Assembly (NCBI GenBank): GCA_021790675.1
Contig: JAJYGN010000095.1
Location: 1 to 63,284 of the forward strand
DNA length: 63,284 bases
Origin: Actinomycetes bacterium
GTDB lineage: Bacteria > Actinomycetota > Acidimicrobiia > Acidimicrobiales > RAAP-2
Reading direction: 5' to 3'
In this document: positions 27,544-36,485 of the stretch, piece after piece
How the letters are laid out: every line of letters begins with the position of its first letter
Position numbering within the stretch: the first letter of the stretch is position 1
Position numbers and translations under genes: made by a program
Notes under the pieces: generated by a model
The model's database searches: none
Seen by the model: only the letters and a program-made list of their open reading frames with translations
What the model was told of the DNA's origin: nothing

Positions 27544-30500
27544 ATGACAGGACGCACCGATCCGTCGATCGACGGATTGACCAGCGGAGCCATCGAACGA
27601 GCGCAGCGACTCATTGATCGCTCGTCGCAACTGCGCGGGCGTCGGGAGCGCGCGACGCGCCGGCGCTTCTCGCGGCTCTTTCGAGATCCCGCGGCTCTGG
27701 ACGTGACCATCACCTTGACCGATGACGTGATGCGCTTCGCATCGTCGCGCGCGGCGGCGAGGCAGCTGCGCCGAGCCGCCGCGCGCGCCAGCGTCGTGGG
27801 ATTCGGGATCGTCAACGCGTACGGACTTCGCGCGTTGTCGTGGCTCAGCTCGATTCTTCCGGGTGCGGCCGTCTCCGTCGTGCACACGCGGGTACGCGCT
27901 CTGACACGTGACCTCATCGGCGACGATGACCCGAGCGCACTGAAAGACCAGGTGGCCCGGCGCCGCGCGGCTGGCGAGGCGCTGAACGTCAACGTCCTGG
28001 GCGAGGCCGTTCTCGGCGAGCGCGAGGCGAATGACCGACTCTCACGGGTCCTCGAGATGATTGCGCGCGATGACGTCGACTACGTCTCGGTCAAGCTCTC
28101 GGCGCTGGTCAGCCAGATCGTTACGTTCGATCACGACGGCTCGCGCGAACGCGTCGCGTCTCGCCTGCGCACCCTCTACAGGGTCGCCATGTCAAACGGC
28201 ACGTTCATCAACCTCGATATGGAGGAGTATCGCGACCTCCGCATGACCGTGGACGCCTTCACCCTCGTCCTGGACGAGGACGAGTTCGCGGGCCTGACCG
28301 CGGGCATCGTGCTACAGGCCTACTTGCCCGAGTCGCACGGCGTCTTGGACTCGCTGGCGTCGTGGGCGCGTGGGCGCGTGGCCGCGGGCGGTGCACCGAT
28401 AAAGATTCGCCTGGTCAAAGGGGCTAATCTCGCGATGGAGCGGGCCGAGTCGCAGTTGCACGGCTGGATCGCTGCCCCCTACGACACCAAGGCGGACGTC
28501 GACGCGAGCTATCTGCGCCTGCTCGACGTCGCCCTCTCGACGCAGCACGCCGGGCATCTTCGCGTGGGTGTGGCTAGTCACAACCTCTTCCACGTCGCCT
28601 GGGCGCTCGAGGTTGCGCGCGAACGCGGCGTCGAGGGCCAGCTCGACGTGGAGATGCTTGAGGGGATGGCTCCGGCCGAGGCCGCCGCCATCGTCGAGTC
28701 AGGGCAGCGTGTCTTGCTCTACGCGCCGGTGACGCGGCGCGACGACTTCGCTGCGGCCGTCGCCTACCTGGTGCGGCGCCTCGACGAGAACACGTCGCCC
28801 GAGAACTACCTGCGGGCGGCCTTCTCTTTCGACGAGGACCCCGCGACCCTCGCCGAGCAGCGAGAGCGCTTCGTCGCCGCTGTCGTGGCCCGCCACCGGG
28901 TCGCCACGCAGCGTCGGCGACGGAGTGTGCCAGTCGGCGACGCCTTCGCCAACGAACCCGATGGGGATCCCACCGATCCCGACTACGTGGCGGCGATCCA
29001 GTCGGAACTCAGGGCGGTCTACGACCTCACCGACGTGATGATCGGTGAGGTGCCCGACGACGTGGAGACTGGCGTCGACCCCAACGACGGCGGGCGAGCG
29101 TGGTATCGCTACCGGGTCGCCACGCACGGTCGCGTCGACGAGGCCGTAGCGCTGGCGCGCACGGCATCGCTCGAGTGGTCGGGGCGCGACGACGCGTCGC
29201 GCGCGAAGGTCTTGTGCGAGGTTGCTCATGTGATGGCTCAGCGTCGTGCGCGCAGCATCGCCGTGATGTCGCGCGACACCGGCAAGACGGTGGCCGAGGC
29301 CGACCCTGAGGTGAGCGAGGCGATCGATTTCGTTCGCTACTACGCCGACGTCGCGCAAGGGGACCTTCCTTCAGTTCCTCTCGGTGTCGTGCTCGTAGTG
29401 CCGCCGTGGAACTTCCCCTACTCGATTCCTACCGGCGGCGTCGCGGCGGCACTCGCCGCGGGCAACGCGGTCATCCTCAAGCCCGCGCCCGAGGCCGTCG
29501 CTGTGGCGGCCGAGATCGCCGAGCAGTTCTGGGCCGGCGGCGTGCCGCGCGACGTCCTGCAGTTCGTGCCCACCCGCGACGACGACGTGGGACGACACCT
29601 CGTCACCCACGACGGCGTCGACGCGGTGATTCTCACCGGTTCCTTCGACACGGCCCGTCTCTTCCTCTCCTGGAAGCCCACACTGCGACTGCTGGCCGAG
29701 ACCAGCGGCAAGAACGCGATTCTCGTCAGCGCGTGCGCCGATGTGGACCAGGCGGTGCGCGACGTCGTGGCGTCGGCCTTCTCGCACGCCGGCCAGAAGT
29801 GCAGCGCTTCGAGTCTGGTCATCGTCGAGCGCTCCCTCTGGGAGGACTCGACCTTCGTCGCCCAGCTGAGCGACGCGGTCACCAGCCTTCAAACGGGTTC
29901 GGCCCGCGATCCCTCGACAGTCGTCGGACCACTGATTCGCCCGCCGGGTGAGGCCCTCGAGCGGGCGCTGACCTCGTGCGAGCCGGGCGAGAGCTGGTTG
30001 GTCGAGCCCCGTCGGCGTGACGCCGTAGGATTCTCCTGGTCGCCGGGGGTAAAGGTGGGCGTCTCCGCGGGCTCGTGGAGCCACCTCCACGAGTGGTTTG
30101 GGCCGGTACTCGGCGTCATGATCGCACCGGACTTTGCGACCGCGTTGCGTTGGCAGAACGAGGTGCCCTTCGGGCTCACGGCCGGCATCGCGTCGCTCGA
30201 CGAGGACGAGTGCACGACGTGGATCGACACTGTTGAGGCGGGCAATCTCTACGTGAACCGCGGCATCACCGGCGCCGTCGTGCGCCGTCAGCCCTTCGGC
30301 GGTTGGAAGATGAGTTCGGTGGGCCCGACGGCCAAGGCCGGGGGCGCCCACTACGTCGACGCCCTGCGCGACTGGGCGCGCGTGCACGACGCGGCCAGCG
30401 CCCTCAAGGAGGCGGCCCGCTGGTTTCGCGAGTCTGGAGGGGCGGCCCTCGACGTCTCGGGACTCGAGGTCGAGCGCAACGTCGCGCGTTACCGGCGCCG

Positions 30501-30897
30501 CGGGCCGATCGTCGTGCGCGTTACCGCGGACATCTCCGAGGTCGAGCGCGACTATCTCACGGGCCTCGTCGACCTGCTGGGAGTGGAGGTGTCGCTCAGT
30601 TGCGCCGCCCGGGTGGACGGGCTCGAGGTGGTGGTCGAAGATGCGAGTGAGCTGGCTCAGCGCGCGCGCGGCGCGGCGCGGGTGCGCTGGCTCAGCGAGG
30701 AGGCGGCGCCGGTGCTCGCACTGCTCGATGCGGGAGTCAGCGTCGACCCCCGCGGTCTGGCTCAGGCGGGATCGGTCGAGGCGCCGCGCTGGCTCTTCGA
30801 GCAAAGCGTTTCGATCACGCGCCACCGATACGGCAACGTGCACGCCGGTCCCCAACCGCGATGCGAGGGTTTGAACAACTTGCGCACAACCCTTTAG
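27544..30897 (+). CDS. putA: Bifunctional proline dehydrogenase / delta-1-pyrroline-5-carboxylate dehydrogenase (PutA-type, no RHH domain)
   Basis: PRODH part (YVSVKLSALVSQI, IKIRLVKGANLAMERAES) plus ALDH part (VVPPWNFPYSIP, ETSGKNAILVS, GQKCSASS). Confidence 0.93.
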   Translation: MTGRTDPSIDGLTSGAIERAQRLIDRSSQLRGRRERATRRRFSRLFRDPAALDVTITLTDDVMRFASSRAAARQLRRAAARASVVGFGIVNAYGLRALSWLSSILPGAAVSVVHTRVRALTRDLIGDDDPSALKDQVARRRAAGEALNVNVLGEAVLGEREANDRLSRVLEMIARDDVDYVSVKLSALVSQIVTFDHDGSRERVASRLRTLYRVAMSNGTFINLDMEEYRDLRMTVDAFTLVLDEDEFAGLTAGIVLQAYLPESHGVLDSLASWARGRVAAGGAPIKIRLVKGANLAMERAESQLHGWIAAPYDTKADVDASYLRLLDVALSTQHAGHLRVGVASHNLFHVAWALEVARERGVEGQLDVEMLEGMAPAEAAAIVESGQRVLLYAPVTRRDDFAAAVAYLVRRLDENTSPENYLRAAFSFDEDPATLAEQRERFVAAVVARHRVATQRRRRSVPVGDAFANEPDGDPTDPDYVAAIQSELRAVYDLTDVMIGEVPDDVETGVDPNDGGRAWYRYRVATHGRVDEAVALARTASLEWSGRDDASRAKVLCEVAHVMAQRRARSIAVMSRDTGKTVAEADPEVSEAIDFVRYYADVAQGDLPSVPLGVVLVVPPWNFPYSIPTGGVAAALAAGNAVILKPAPEAVAVAAEIAEQFWAGGVPRDVLQFVPTRDDDVGRHLVTHDGVDAVILTGSFDTARLFLSWKPTLRLLAETSGKNAILVSACADVDQAVRDVVASAFSHAGQKCSASSLVIVERSLWEDSTFVAQLSDAVTSLQTGSARDPSTVVGPLIRPPGEALERALTSCEPGESWLVEPRRRDAVGFSWSPGVKVGVSAGSWSHLHEWFGPVLGVMIAPDFATALRWQNEVPFGLTAGIASLDEDECTTWIDTVEAGNLYVNRGITGAVVRRQPFGGWKMSSVGPTAKAGGAHYVDALRDWARVHDAASALKEAARWFRESGGAALDVSGLEVERNVARYRRRGPIVVRVTADISEVERDYLTGLVDLLGVEVSLSCAARVDGLEVVVEDASELAQRARGAARVRWLSEEAAPVLALLDAGVSVDPRGLAQAGSVEAPRWLFEQSVSITRHRYGNVHAGPQPRCEGLNNLRTTL

Positions 30898-31021
30898 AGT
30901 CCGCTGAGGCCTCGGGCCGCGCCGGACCAAATCCGAATAGTCGCCGACGGGGGCCACTACGATTCCCCCATGCTGGCGCGCCGTACACAGTGTGCGCTCC
31001 CGAAGCCCGACAACGCACGTG

Positions 31022-33193
31022 ATGAGTAACCGCGCGATCGCGCCGGGGCGTTCACGACACCACCGACTACTTTTCGCCGGCCTCGCGCACCCGCCGCTGC
31101 GCGAGCAGCGGTTCTGGCTGGCCGAGTCGATGGTGCTCGTCGCCGTGGTGCTGTACTCGCTCGGCGCCGAACTCAACGGGCACCTCGTGATCGCCGTGCC
31201 CGGCTTCGTGTGGCTGCTACTGCTGCTCCTGCCCGTCGTCTACGCGGGGACGGCCTTCGGCCTCGCCGGCTCCCTCGGGGTGGCGGTCACCGGGGCCATC
31301 CTGACGATCCCGACGATCCTGGTGACGACCCATCAGCGTGACCAGCTCTGGGGAGCCTGGAGCGACCTCGCGATCGTGCTGGTGGTGGCGGTCGTGGTCG
31401 GCCGACGGTACGAGTCGATGCGCGCGAGCGTGACCCAGAGCGCGATGATTGACTCCTTCGCCCTTGACGACCAGCGGTTCCGCCTCGCCTTCGAGGACAA
31501 CATGGCGGCCATGGCGGTGGTCGGACTCGACGGCAAGGTCCTTCGTGTCAACGACGCCCTCGTCGAGTTCCTGGAGCGACCGCGCGAGCAGATCGTTGGT
31601 GCCAGCATGCTCGAGTTCACCCACCCCGACGACGTCGACAAGTCGCGCGAGCTCAACTTGCGCCTCGACTCGGGCGAGGCCGAGCAGATCCGCATGATCA
31701 AGCGCTACGTGCGCGGGGACGGCTCCATCGCGATCGCCGAACTGTCCAAGTCCGTTGCGAAGGACGAGCTCGACCGGCCCCTCTTCGCGATCACCTCGAT
31801 CCGCGACATCACCGACCAGCAGGTTCTGACCGATCAGCTCGCCCATCAGGCTCTGCACGACTCGCTCACCGGGCTCGCGAATCGAACGCTGCTGGGCGAC
31901 CGGATGAACCACACGCTCGAGCGTGTGCGCCGGCGCGGCGGCATGATCGCGCTGTTCCTGCTCGACCTCGACAATTTCAAGGAGGTGAACGACACGCTCG
32001 GACACCTGGTGGGCGACTCCCTGCTCGCGGCGATTGCGACGCGGCTGGAACGTATGGTTCGCGCCTCGGACACCGTGTCACGCTTTGGCGGCGACGAGTT
32101 CGTCTACTTCGCCGAGGACGTGGCCGACGTCAACGATGTGCACACGATCGCGGCCCGCTTGCAGATGGCCTTCGCCGAGCCCTTCGTCCTGTCGGGCCAC
32201 GTTCTGCGCCAAGGGGTGAGTATCGGAGTCGTCGTCTGCGACGGCGAGGAGGGGCGCACCGGTGACGACATGTTCCGCGACGCGGACATCGCCATGTACG
32301 AGGCCAAGCGCCTCGGGCGGGGCCGCTACGTCGTCTTCGACAGCGAGATGAGCAAGCGATCGTCTTTGCATTTCAAGCTCAGCCAGGATCTCAAGCTCGC
32401 GATGTCACGTCGAGAACTCTCGATGCACTATCAACCCTTCGTCAACCTCAACTCGGGTGAGGTGCTGGGCGTCGAGGCCCTGATGCGCTGGCGGCACCCC
32501 GAGGAGGGACTCGTCTCGCCCGAGGTCTTCATCCCGCTAGCCGAGCAGAGCGACCTGGTGCGCCACCTCGGCGTCTTCGCGCTCGAGACGGCGACCTTCG
32601 AAGGCGCGCAGTGGCGCGAACTCAGCCCCACGGTCGACAGCCCCTTCATCGGCGTCAACCTCTCGGCGCGCCAGTTCCACGACCCGGATCTCTTCGAGAT
32701 CGTCAAGCGCGTCCTCTCAGAGAGCGGACTGGCCGCCAACCGACTGGCCATCGAGGTGACCGAGAGCGTGGCGCTCTCTGACGTCGACACGACCATCGGC
32801 GTCCTCGACCAGCTCAAGCGACTCGAGGTCGTCACCGCTCTCGACGACTTCGGCACTGGCTACTCGTCGTTGGCCTACCTTGCGCGTCTGCGTCCCGACG
32901 TAATCAAGATCGACCGCAGCTTCATTGGCGCGGCTCTCGACTCGACCTTTGACGAGCGCGTGCTCGAGTCGCTGATCACGCTGTGCCACCGTCTCGACAT
33001 GCTGGTGCTGGCCGAGGGTATCGAGACTGATCGACAGCTGGCCCTCCTGCGCGAGATGGGCTGCTCGCTGGGCCAGGGCTTCCTGTTCTCGCCGCCGGTC
33101 CCCGCCGAGGAGGTGCGCGACCTGCCGCGCATCGTGGCTGAACACTGGCGCGAGGCGAGCAACGACGCGAGCGTGTCGGGCTCGCCCACCTAG
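31022..33193 (+). CDS. Membrane-anchored PAS-GGDEF-EAL protein
   Basis: Four N-terminal TM segments, PAS, RFGGDEFVYF, EALMRWRHPEEG, DDFGTGYSS. Confidence 0.95.
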   Translation: MSNRAIAPGRSRHHRLLFAGLAHPPLREQRFWLAESMVLVAVVLYSLGAELNGHLVIAVPGFVWLLLLLLPVVYAGTAFGLAGSLGVAVTGAILTIPTILVTTHQRDQLWGAWSDLAIVLVVAVVVGRRYESMRASVTQSAMIDSFALDDQRFRLAFEDNMAAMAVVGLDGKVLRVNDALVEFLERPREQIVGASMLEFTHPDDVDKSRELNLRLDSGEAEQIRMIKRYVRGDGSIAIAELSKSVAKDELDRPLFAITSIRDITDQQVLTDQLAHQALHDSLTGLANRTLLGDRMNHTLERVRRRGGMIALFLLDLDNFKEVNDTLGHLVGDSLLAAIATRLERMVRASDTVSRFGGDEFVYFAEDVADVNDVHTIAARLQMAFAEPFVLSGHVLRQGVSIGVVVCDGEEGRTGDDMFRDADIAMYEAKRLGRGRYVVFDSEMSKRSSLHFKLSQDLKLAMSRRELSMHYQPFVNLNSGEVLGVEALMRWRHPEEGLVSPEVFIPLAEQSDLVRHLGVFALETATFEGAQWRELSPTVDSPFIGVNLSARQFHDPDLFEIVKRVLSESGLAANRLAIEVTESVALSDVDTTIGVLDQLKRLEVVTALDDFGTGYSSLAYLARLRPDVIKIDRSFIGAALDSTFDERVLESLITLCHRLDMLVLAEGIETDRQLALLREMGCSLGQGFLFSPPVPAEEVRDLPRIVAEHWREASNDASVSGSPT

Positions 33194-33348
33194 GCCGAGT
33201 ACGAGGACGGAAAGAGCGCCCCACGAGGGTCGGACCGAGGTCCCCGCGCGCGAAGCGGGTACGCACATCGCCTTTGGTAGGGTTGCTTCCGACCGATTGC
33301 GCGGTTAGTCGGTGGGCCCGTCCCCGGGCCAGTCACGAAGGAGTAAAG

Positions 33349-34545
33349 GTGAAGGTTCTCGTACTCGGGGGAGACGGCTTCTGCGGTTGGCCGACATCGT
33401 TGCATCTGGCCGACGTGGGACACGACGTCACCATCATCGACAACCTGAGCCGCCGGGCGATCGACCTCGAGCTCGAGGTGGACTCCCTGACCCCAATCCG
33501 TCCGATCGGCGAGCGGATCCGCGTCTGGAAGGAGTTGTCGGGCCAGGAGATCGGCTTCGTCAACCTGAACCTGGCCACCGAGTACGACCGGTTTGAGAAC
33601 CTGCTGCGTGACCTGCGCCCCGACGCCATCGTGCACTTCGGCGAGCAGCGCAGCGCGCCCTATTCCATGCGCTCGAACGCGGCCAAGCGCTACACGGTTG
33701 ACAACAACGTGCGCGGCACCCACAACGTGCTCGCCGCCATCGTGGCCTCGGGGCTCGACATCGCGCTCGTGCACCTGGGCACGATGGGCGTCTACGGATA
33801 CGGCTGGTCGGGTTCGGCGCCGATTCCCGAGGGATACCTCACGGTGAAGGTCCCCACGCCCGACGGCGACATCGAGCGCGAGATCCTGCACCCGGCGAAC
33901 CCCGGCTCCGTCTACCACCTCACTAAGACGCTGGACCAGCTGCTCTTCACCTTCTACGCGGCCAACGACCAGATTCGCATCACTGACCTGCACCAGGGCA
34001 TCGTCTGGGGCACCCAGACTCCTCAGACCGCCCTCGACGAGCGGCTCATCAACCGCTTCGACTATGACGGCGACTACGGCACCGTCCTTAACCGCTTCTT
34101 GATGCAGGCGGCCATCGGACACCCGCTCACTGTGCACGGCACCGGCGGCCAGACCCGCGCCTTCATCCACATTCGCGACACCGTGCGCTGCATTCAGATC
34201 GCCCTGGAGAACCCGCCGACGCGCGGGGAAAAGCCGATGGTCTTCAACCAGGTGACCGAGACGTACCGCGTGAGCGACCTGGCCGAGCTGATTGCTCGTC
34301 TCACGGGCGTCGAGATCGCGAACCTGCCGAACCCGCGCCGCGAGGCCGCCGAGAACGAGCTCAACGTGAGCCGCGACCGGTTCATGGCCCTCGGGCTCAA
34401 CCCCACGTACCTCTCCGAGGGGCTTCTCGAGGAGGTGCGCGACGTGGCCGAGAAGTACCGCGACCGTGCCGACACCACCAAGATCATCGCGCGCTCGACG
34501 TGGCGCGCCGGCATGGAGACGTCGCCCGACCTGATGAAGAACTAG
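33349..34545 (+). CDS. sqdB: UDP-sulfoquinovose synthase-like NAD-dependent epimerase
   Basis: GGDGFCGWPTSLHLADVGHDVTIIDNLSRRAIDLELEVDSLTPI, GTMGVYG, SVYHLTKTLDQ; GTG start. Confidence 0.88.
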   Translation: MKVLVLGGDGFCGWPTSLHLADVGHDVTIIDNLSRRAIDLELEVDSLTPIRPIGERIRVWKELSGQEIGFVNLNLATEYDRFENLLRDLRPDAIVHFGEQRSAPYSMRSNAAKRYTVDNNVRGTHNVLAAIVASGLDIALVHLGTMGVYGYGWSGSAPIPEGYLTVKVPTPDGDIEREILHPANPGSVYHLTKTLDQLLFTFYAANDQIRITDLHQGIVWGTQTPQTALDERLINRFDYDGDYGTVLNRFLMQAAIGHPLTVHGTGGQTRAFIHIRDTVRCIQIALENPPTRGEKPMVFNQVTETYRVSDLAELIARLTGVEIANLPNPRREAAENELNVSRDRFMALGLNPTYLSEGLLEEVRDVAEKYRDRADTTKIIARSTWRAGMETSPDLMKN

Positions 34546-34585
34546 CCATCCACACGGCGCGCCCGCGCCGTGTGAGAATCGGCCT

Positions 34586-35062
34586 ATGTCTCCTATCTAC
34601 GAATACCATCGTCACCCGCGCGTGGGCGAGCTGGCCAAGGGCGAGCCCGTCAAGTCCACTGACGTGCGCCGGCTCAACCACCCCAACGTCTTCGTGCGCT
34701 TCAACTCGCGCTTCGGGCTCAAGATCACTCTGATCGTGGGCACGATGTGGGCCGCGTACCTCTTCACGGTCCTTGCGCTCTTCGCCCTGCCCTCGGCGAT
34801 TCATCAGGGCACGTACTTCGTCGTGGTGTGGCTCTCGTCGAGCTTCCTGCAGCTGGTTCTCCTGCCCATCATCATCGTGGGCCAGAACATCCAGGCCGCG
34901 ACCGCTGACAAGCGCGCCGAGGACACCTACAAGGACGCCGAGGCCGTCTTGAAGGAGTCCGAGGAGATCCAAAAGCATCTGCTCGCCCAGGACCAGGTGA
35001 TCTCGGACATCCTGGCGCACCTGGCCGCGATTCGCTCCGCGCCCCCCGCCCCGACGGCGTAG
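34586..35062 (+). CDS. DUF1003-like two-TM membrane protein
   Basis: RFNSRFGLKITLIVGTMWAAYLF...LPIIIVGQNIQAATADKRAEDTYKDAEAV. Confidence 0.55.
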   Translation: MSPIYEYHRHPRVGELAKGEPVKSTDVRRLNHPNVFVRFNSRFGLKITLIVGTMWAAYLFTVLALFALPSAIHQGTYFVVVWLSSSFLQLVLLPIIIVGQNIQAATADKRAEDTYKDAEAVLKESEEIQKHLLAQDQVISDILAHLAAIRSAPPAPTA

Positions 35063-35071
35063 CGTGGCGGG

Positions 35072-35206
35072 GTGGATCTCGCCGCGTTGACCACCCTCTC
35101 GACGAACGTGCACCGCGGGGTGGCCCTGCCCATCGCGCGTGCCGTCATCATTATCATCCCTCTCACGTTGCTGAGCGTCCTCTGGTGGCTGCGCCGACAC
35201 CGTTGA
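35072..35206 (+). CDS. 44-aa single-TM small membrane protein
   Basis: GTG-started ORF absent from track: VDLAALTTLSTNVHRGVALPIARAVIIIIPLTLLSVLWWLRRHR; overlaps the next gene start at 35185. Confidence 0.4.
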   Translation: MDLAALTTLSTNVHRGVALPIARAVIIIIPLTLLSVLWWLRRHR

Positions 35207-36000
35207 CCTCGTCGGCGGTTGACGCCCGCGGCTGGCGCCTGGCCATGGGGCTGCGGCCCCTCGCCCCCGAGTACTGGCTCGAGGTCGACGCGAACCGCGA
35301 CGCCGAGCTGGCTCGAAAGTACGAGCTGCTCGCCCGCGAGCGCTCGACGGTCCTCGCCCTCACGGGCGAGGGTGAGGACGCCTGCACAGAACTATTAGAA
35401 GAGGTCACGGCGTCGCTGCGCCGTTATCACCCCGGCGTCGTGGTCGAGCTGGACGAATTCGAGCACCCCCTCGTCGCCGCGAGCCGACTGGTCCAAGAGG
35501 ACCTGTGCGTGCTGGAGCGCGACGACGAGTGGCGCCTGGTCGCGGCCTGCGTGTGCTTTCCCTCGCGCTGGAATCTCGCGGAGAAGATCGGCACGTCCCT
35601 CGACGCGATCCACTCGCCGGTGCCGGGTTACGACGAGTCCCTCGCCGCGCCGACGCGCAAGGTCTTCGACCGACTCGAGCCCGACAAGTCGTTCTGGCGC
35701 TTGAACTGGACGTTGCTCGACAACGCCGACCTCTTCCAGCCCGGGGCGCGCGTGCCCGGCGAGTCCGCCCCTGAGGACTGGTTCTTTCGCGTCGAGCGCC
35801 AGACGATTCGTCGCCTCGCGCGTAGTCGAGCCGTCGTCTTCACGATCCGCACCTACGTCAGCGCACTCTCGAGCCTTCTCGGTGACGAGGAGTTCACCGA
35901 GAACCTGCTGCGCGCGCTGCGCGGTGCGCCGTTGTCCACGCGCGAGTACAAAGGTTGGGGCGACATCGCCGAGCGCCTCGCTGCGAGGATCGGCCGATGA
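35185..36000 (+). CDS. DUF3445 / heme-dependent oxidative N-demethylase-like protein
   Basis: GLRPLAPEYWLEVD, VQEDLCVLERDDEWRLVAACVCFPSRWNLAEKIG, FFRVERQTIRRLARSRAVVFTIRTYV. Confidence 0.88.
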   Translation: MAAPTPLTSSAVDARGWRLAMGLRPLAPEYWLEVDANRDAELARKYELLARERSTVLALTGEGEDACTELLEEVTASLRRYHPGVVVELDEFEHPLVAASRLVQEDLCVLERDDEWRLVAACVCFPSRWNLAEKIGTSLDAIHSPVPGYDESLAAPTRKVFDRLEPDKSFWRLNWTLLDNADLFQPGARVPGESAPEDWFFRVERQTIRRLARSRAVVFTIRTYVSALSSLLGDEEFTENLLRALRGAPLSTREYKGWGDIAERLAARIGR

Positions 36001-36485
36001 GAGCGCGCGTCGTGCTCGTGGCGGTGCTGGCCCCGCTCGCGCTCGCCCTGCCGGCCGGTGCCGCGCGTAACCTGGGCCTTCCCAACGCGCGCCTCACGCC
36101 GGGGGCGACGAATCCGGCCGTGCGCCAGGCAACGGTCCACTCGACGATCTGCGTGCCGGGCTACTCCTCGTCGATCCGCCCCTCCGAGTCCTACACCGAG
36201 CGGCTCAAGTTCTCTCAGCTCGACGGCGGCTACAACCTGCGCGGCGACACCCGCGCGTCGCACTACGAGGAAGATCACCTGATCCCCCTCGAGGTGGGGG
36301 GCAGTGCGACCTCGGTGAAGAACCTCTGGCCCGAGCCGCGCTACGTTGCCTGGGGCGCGGCGAAGAAGGACGCCCTCGAAAACCGCCTCCACGCGCTGGT
36401 GTGCTCGGGCGCGGTGCCCTTGGTGACGGCCCAGCGGGTGTTCGCGACCAACTGGATCGCCGGATATCAGCGTTACGTCGGCTAG
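35997..36485 (+). CDS. Secreted HNH-like nuclease
   Basis: Signal peptide; EEDHLIPLEVGGSATSVKNLWPEP HNH-type core. Confidence 0.75.
   Translation: MRARVVLVAVLAPLALALPAGAARNLGLPNARLTPGATNPAVRQATVHSTICVPGYSSSIRPSESYTERLKFSQLDGGYNLRGDTRASHYEEDHLIPLEVGGSATSVKNLWPEPRYVAWGAAKKDALENRLHALVCSGAVPLVTAQRVFATNWIAGYQRYVG

Noticed and set aside
29371-31176. 601-aa minus-strand ORF
   Set aside because: Antisense to putA; no domain-like pattern; codon-shadow artefact.
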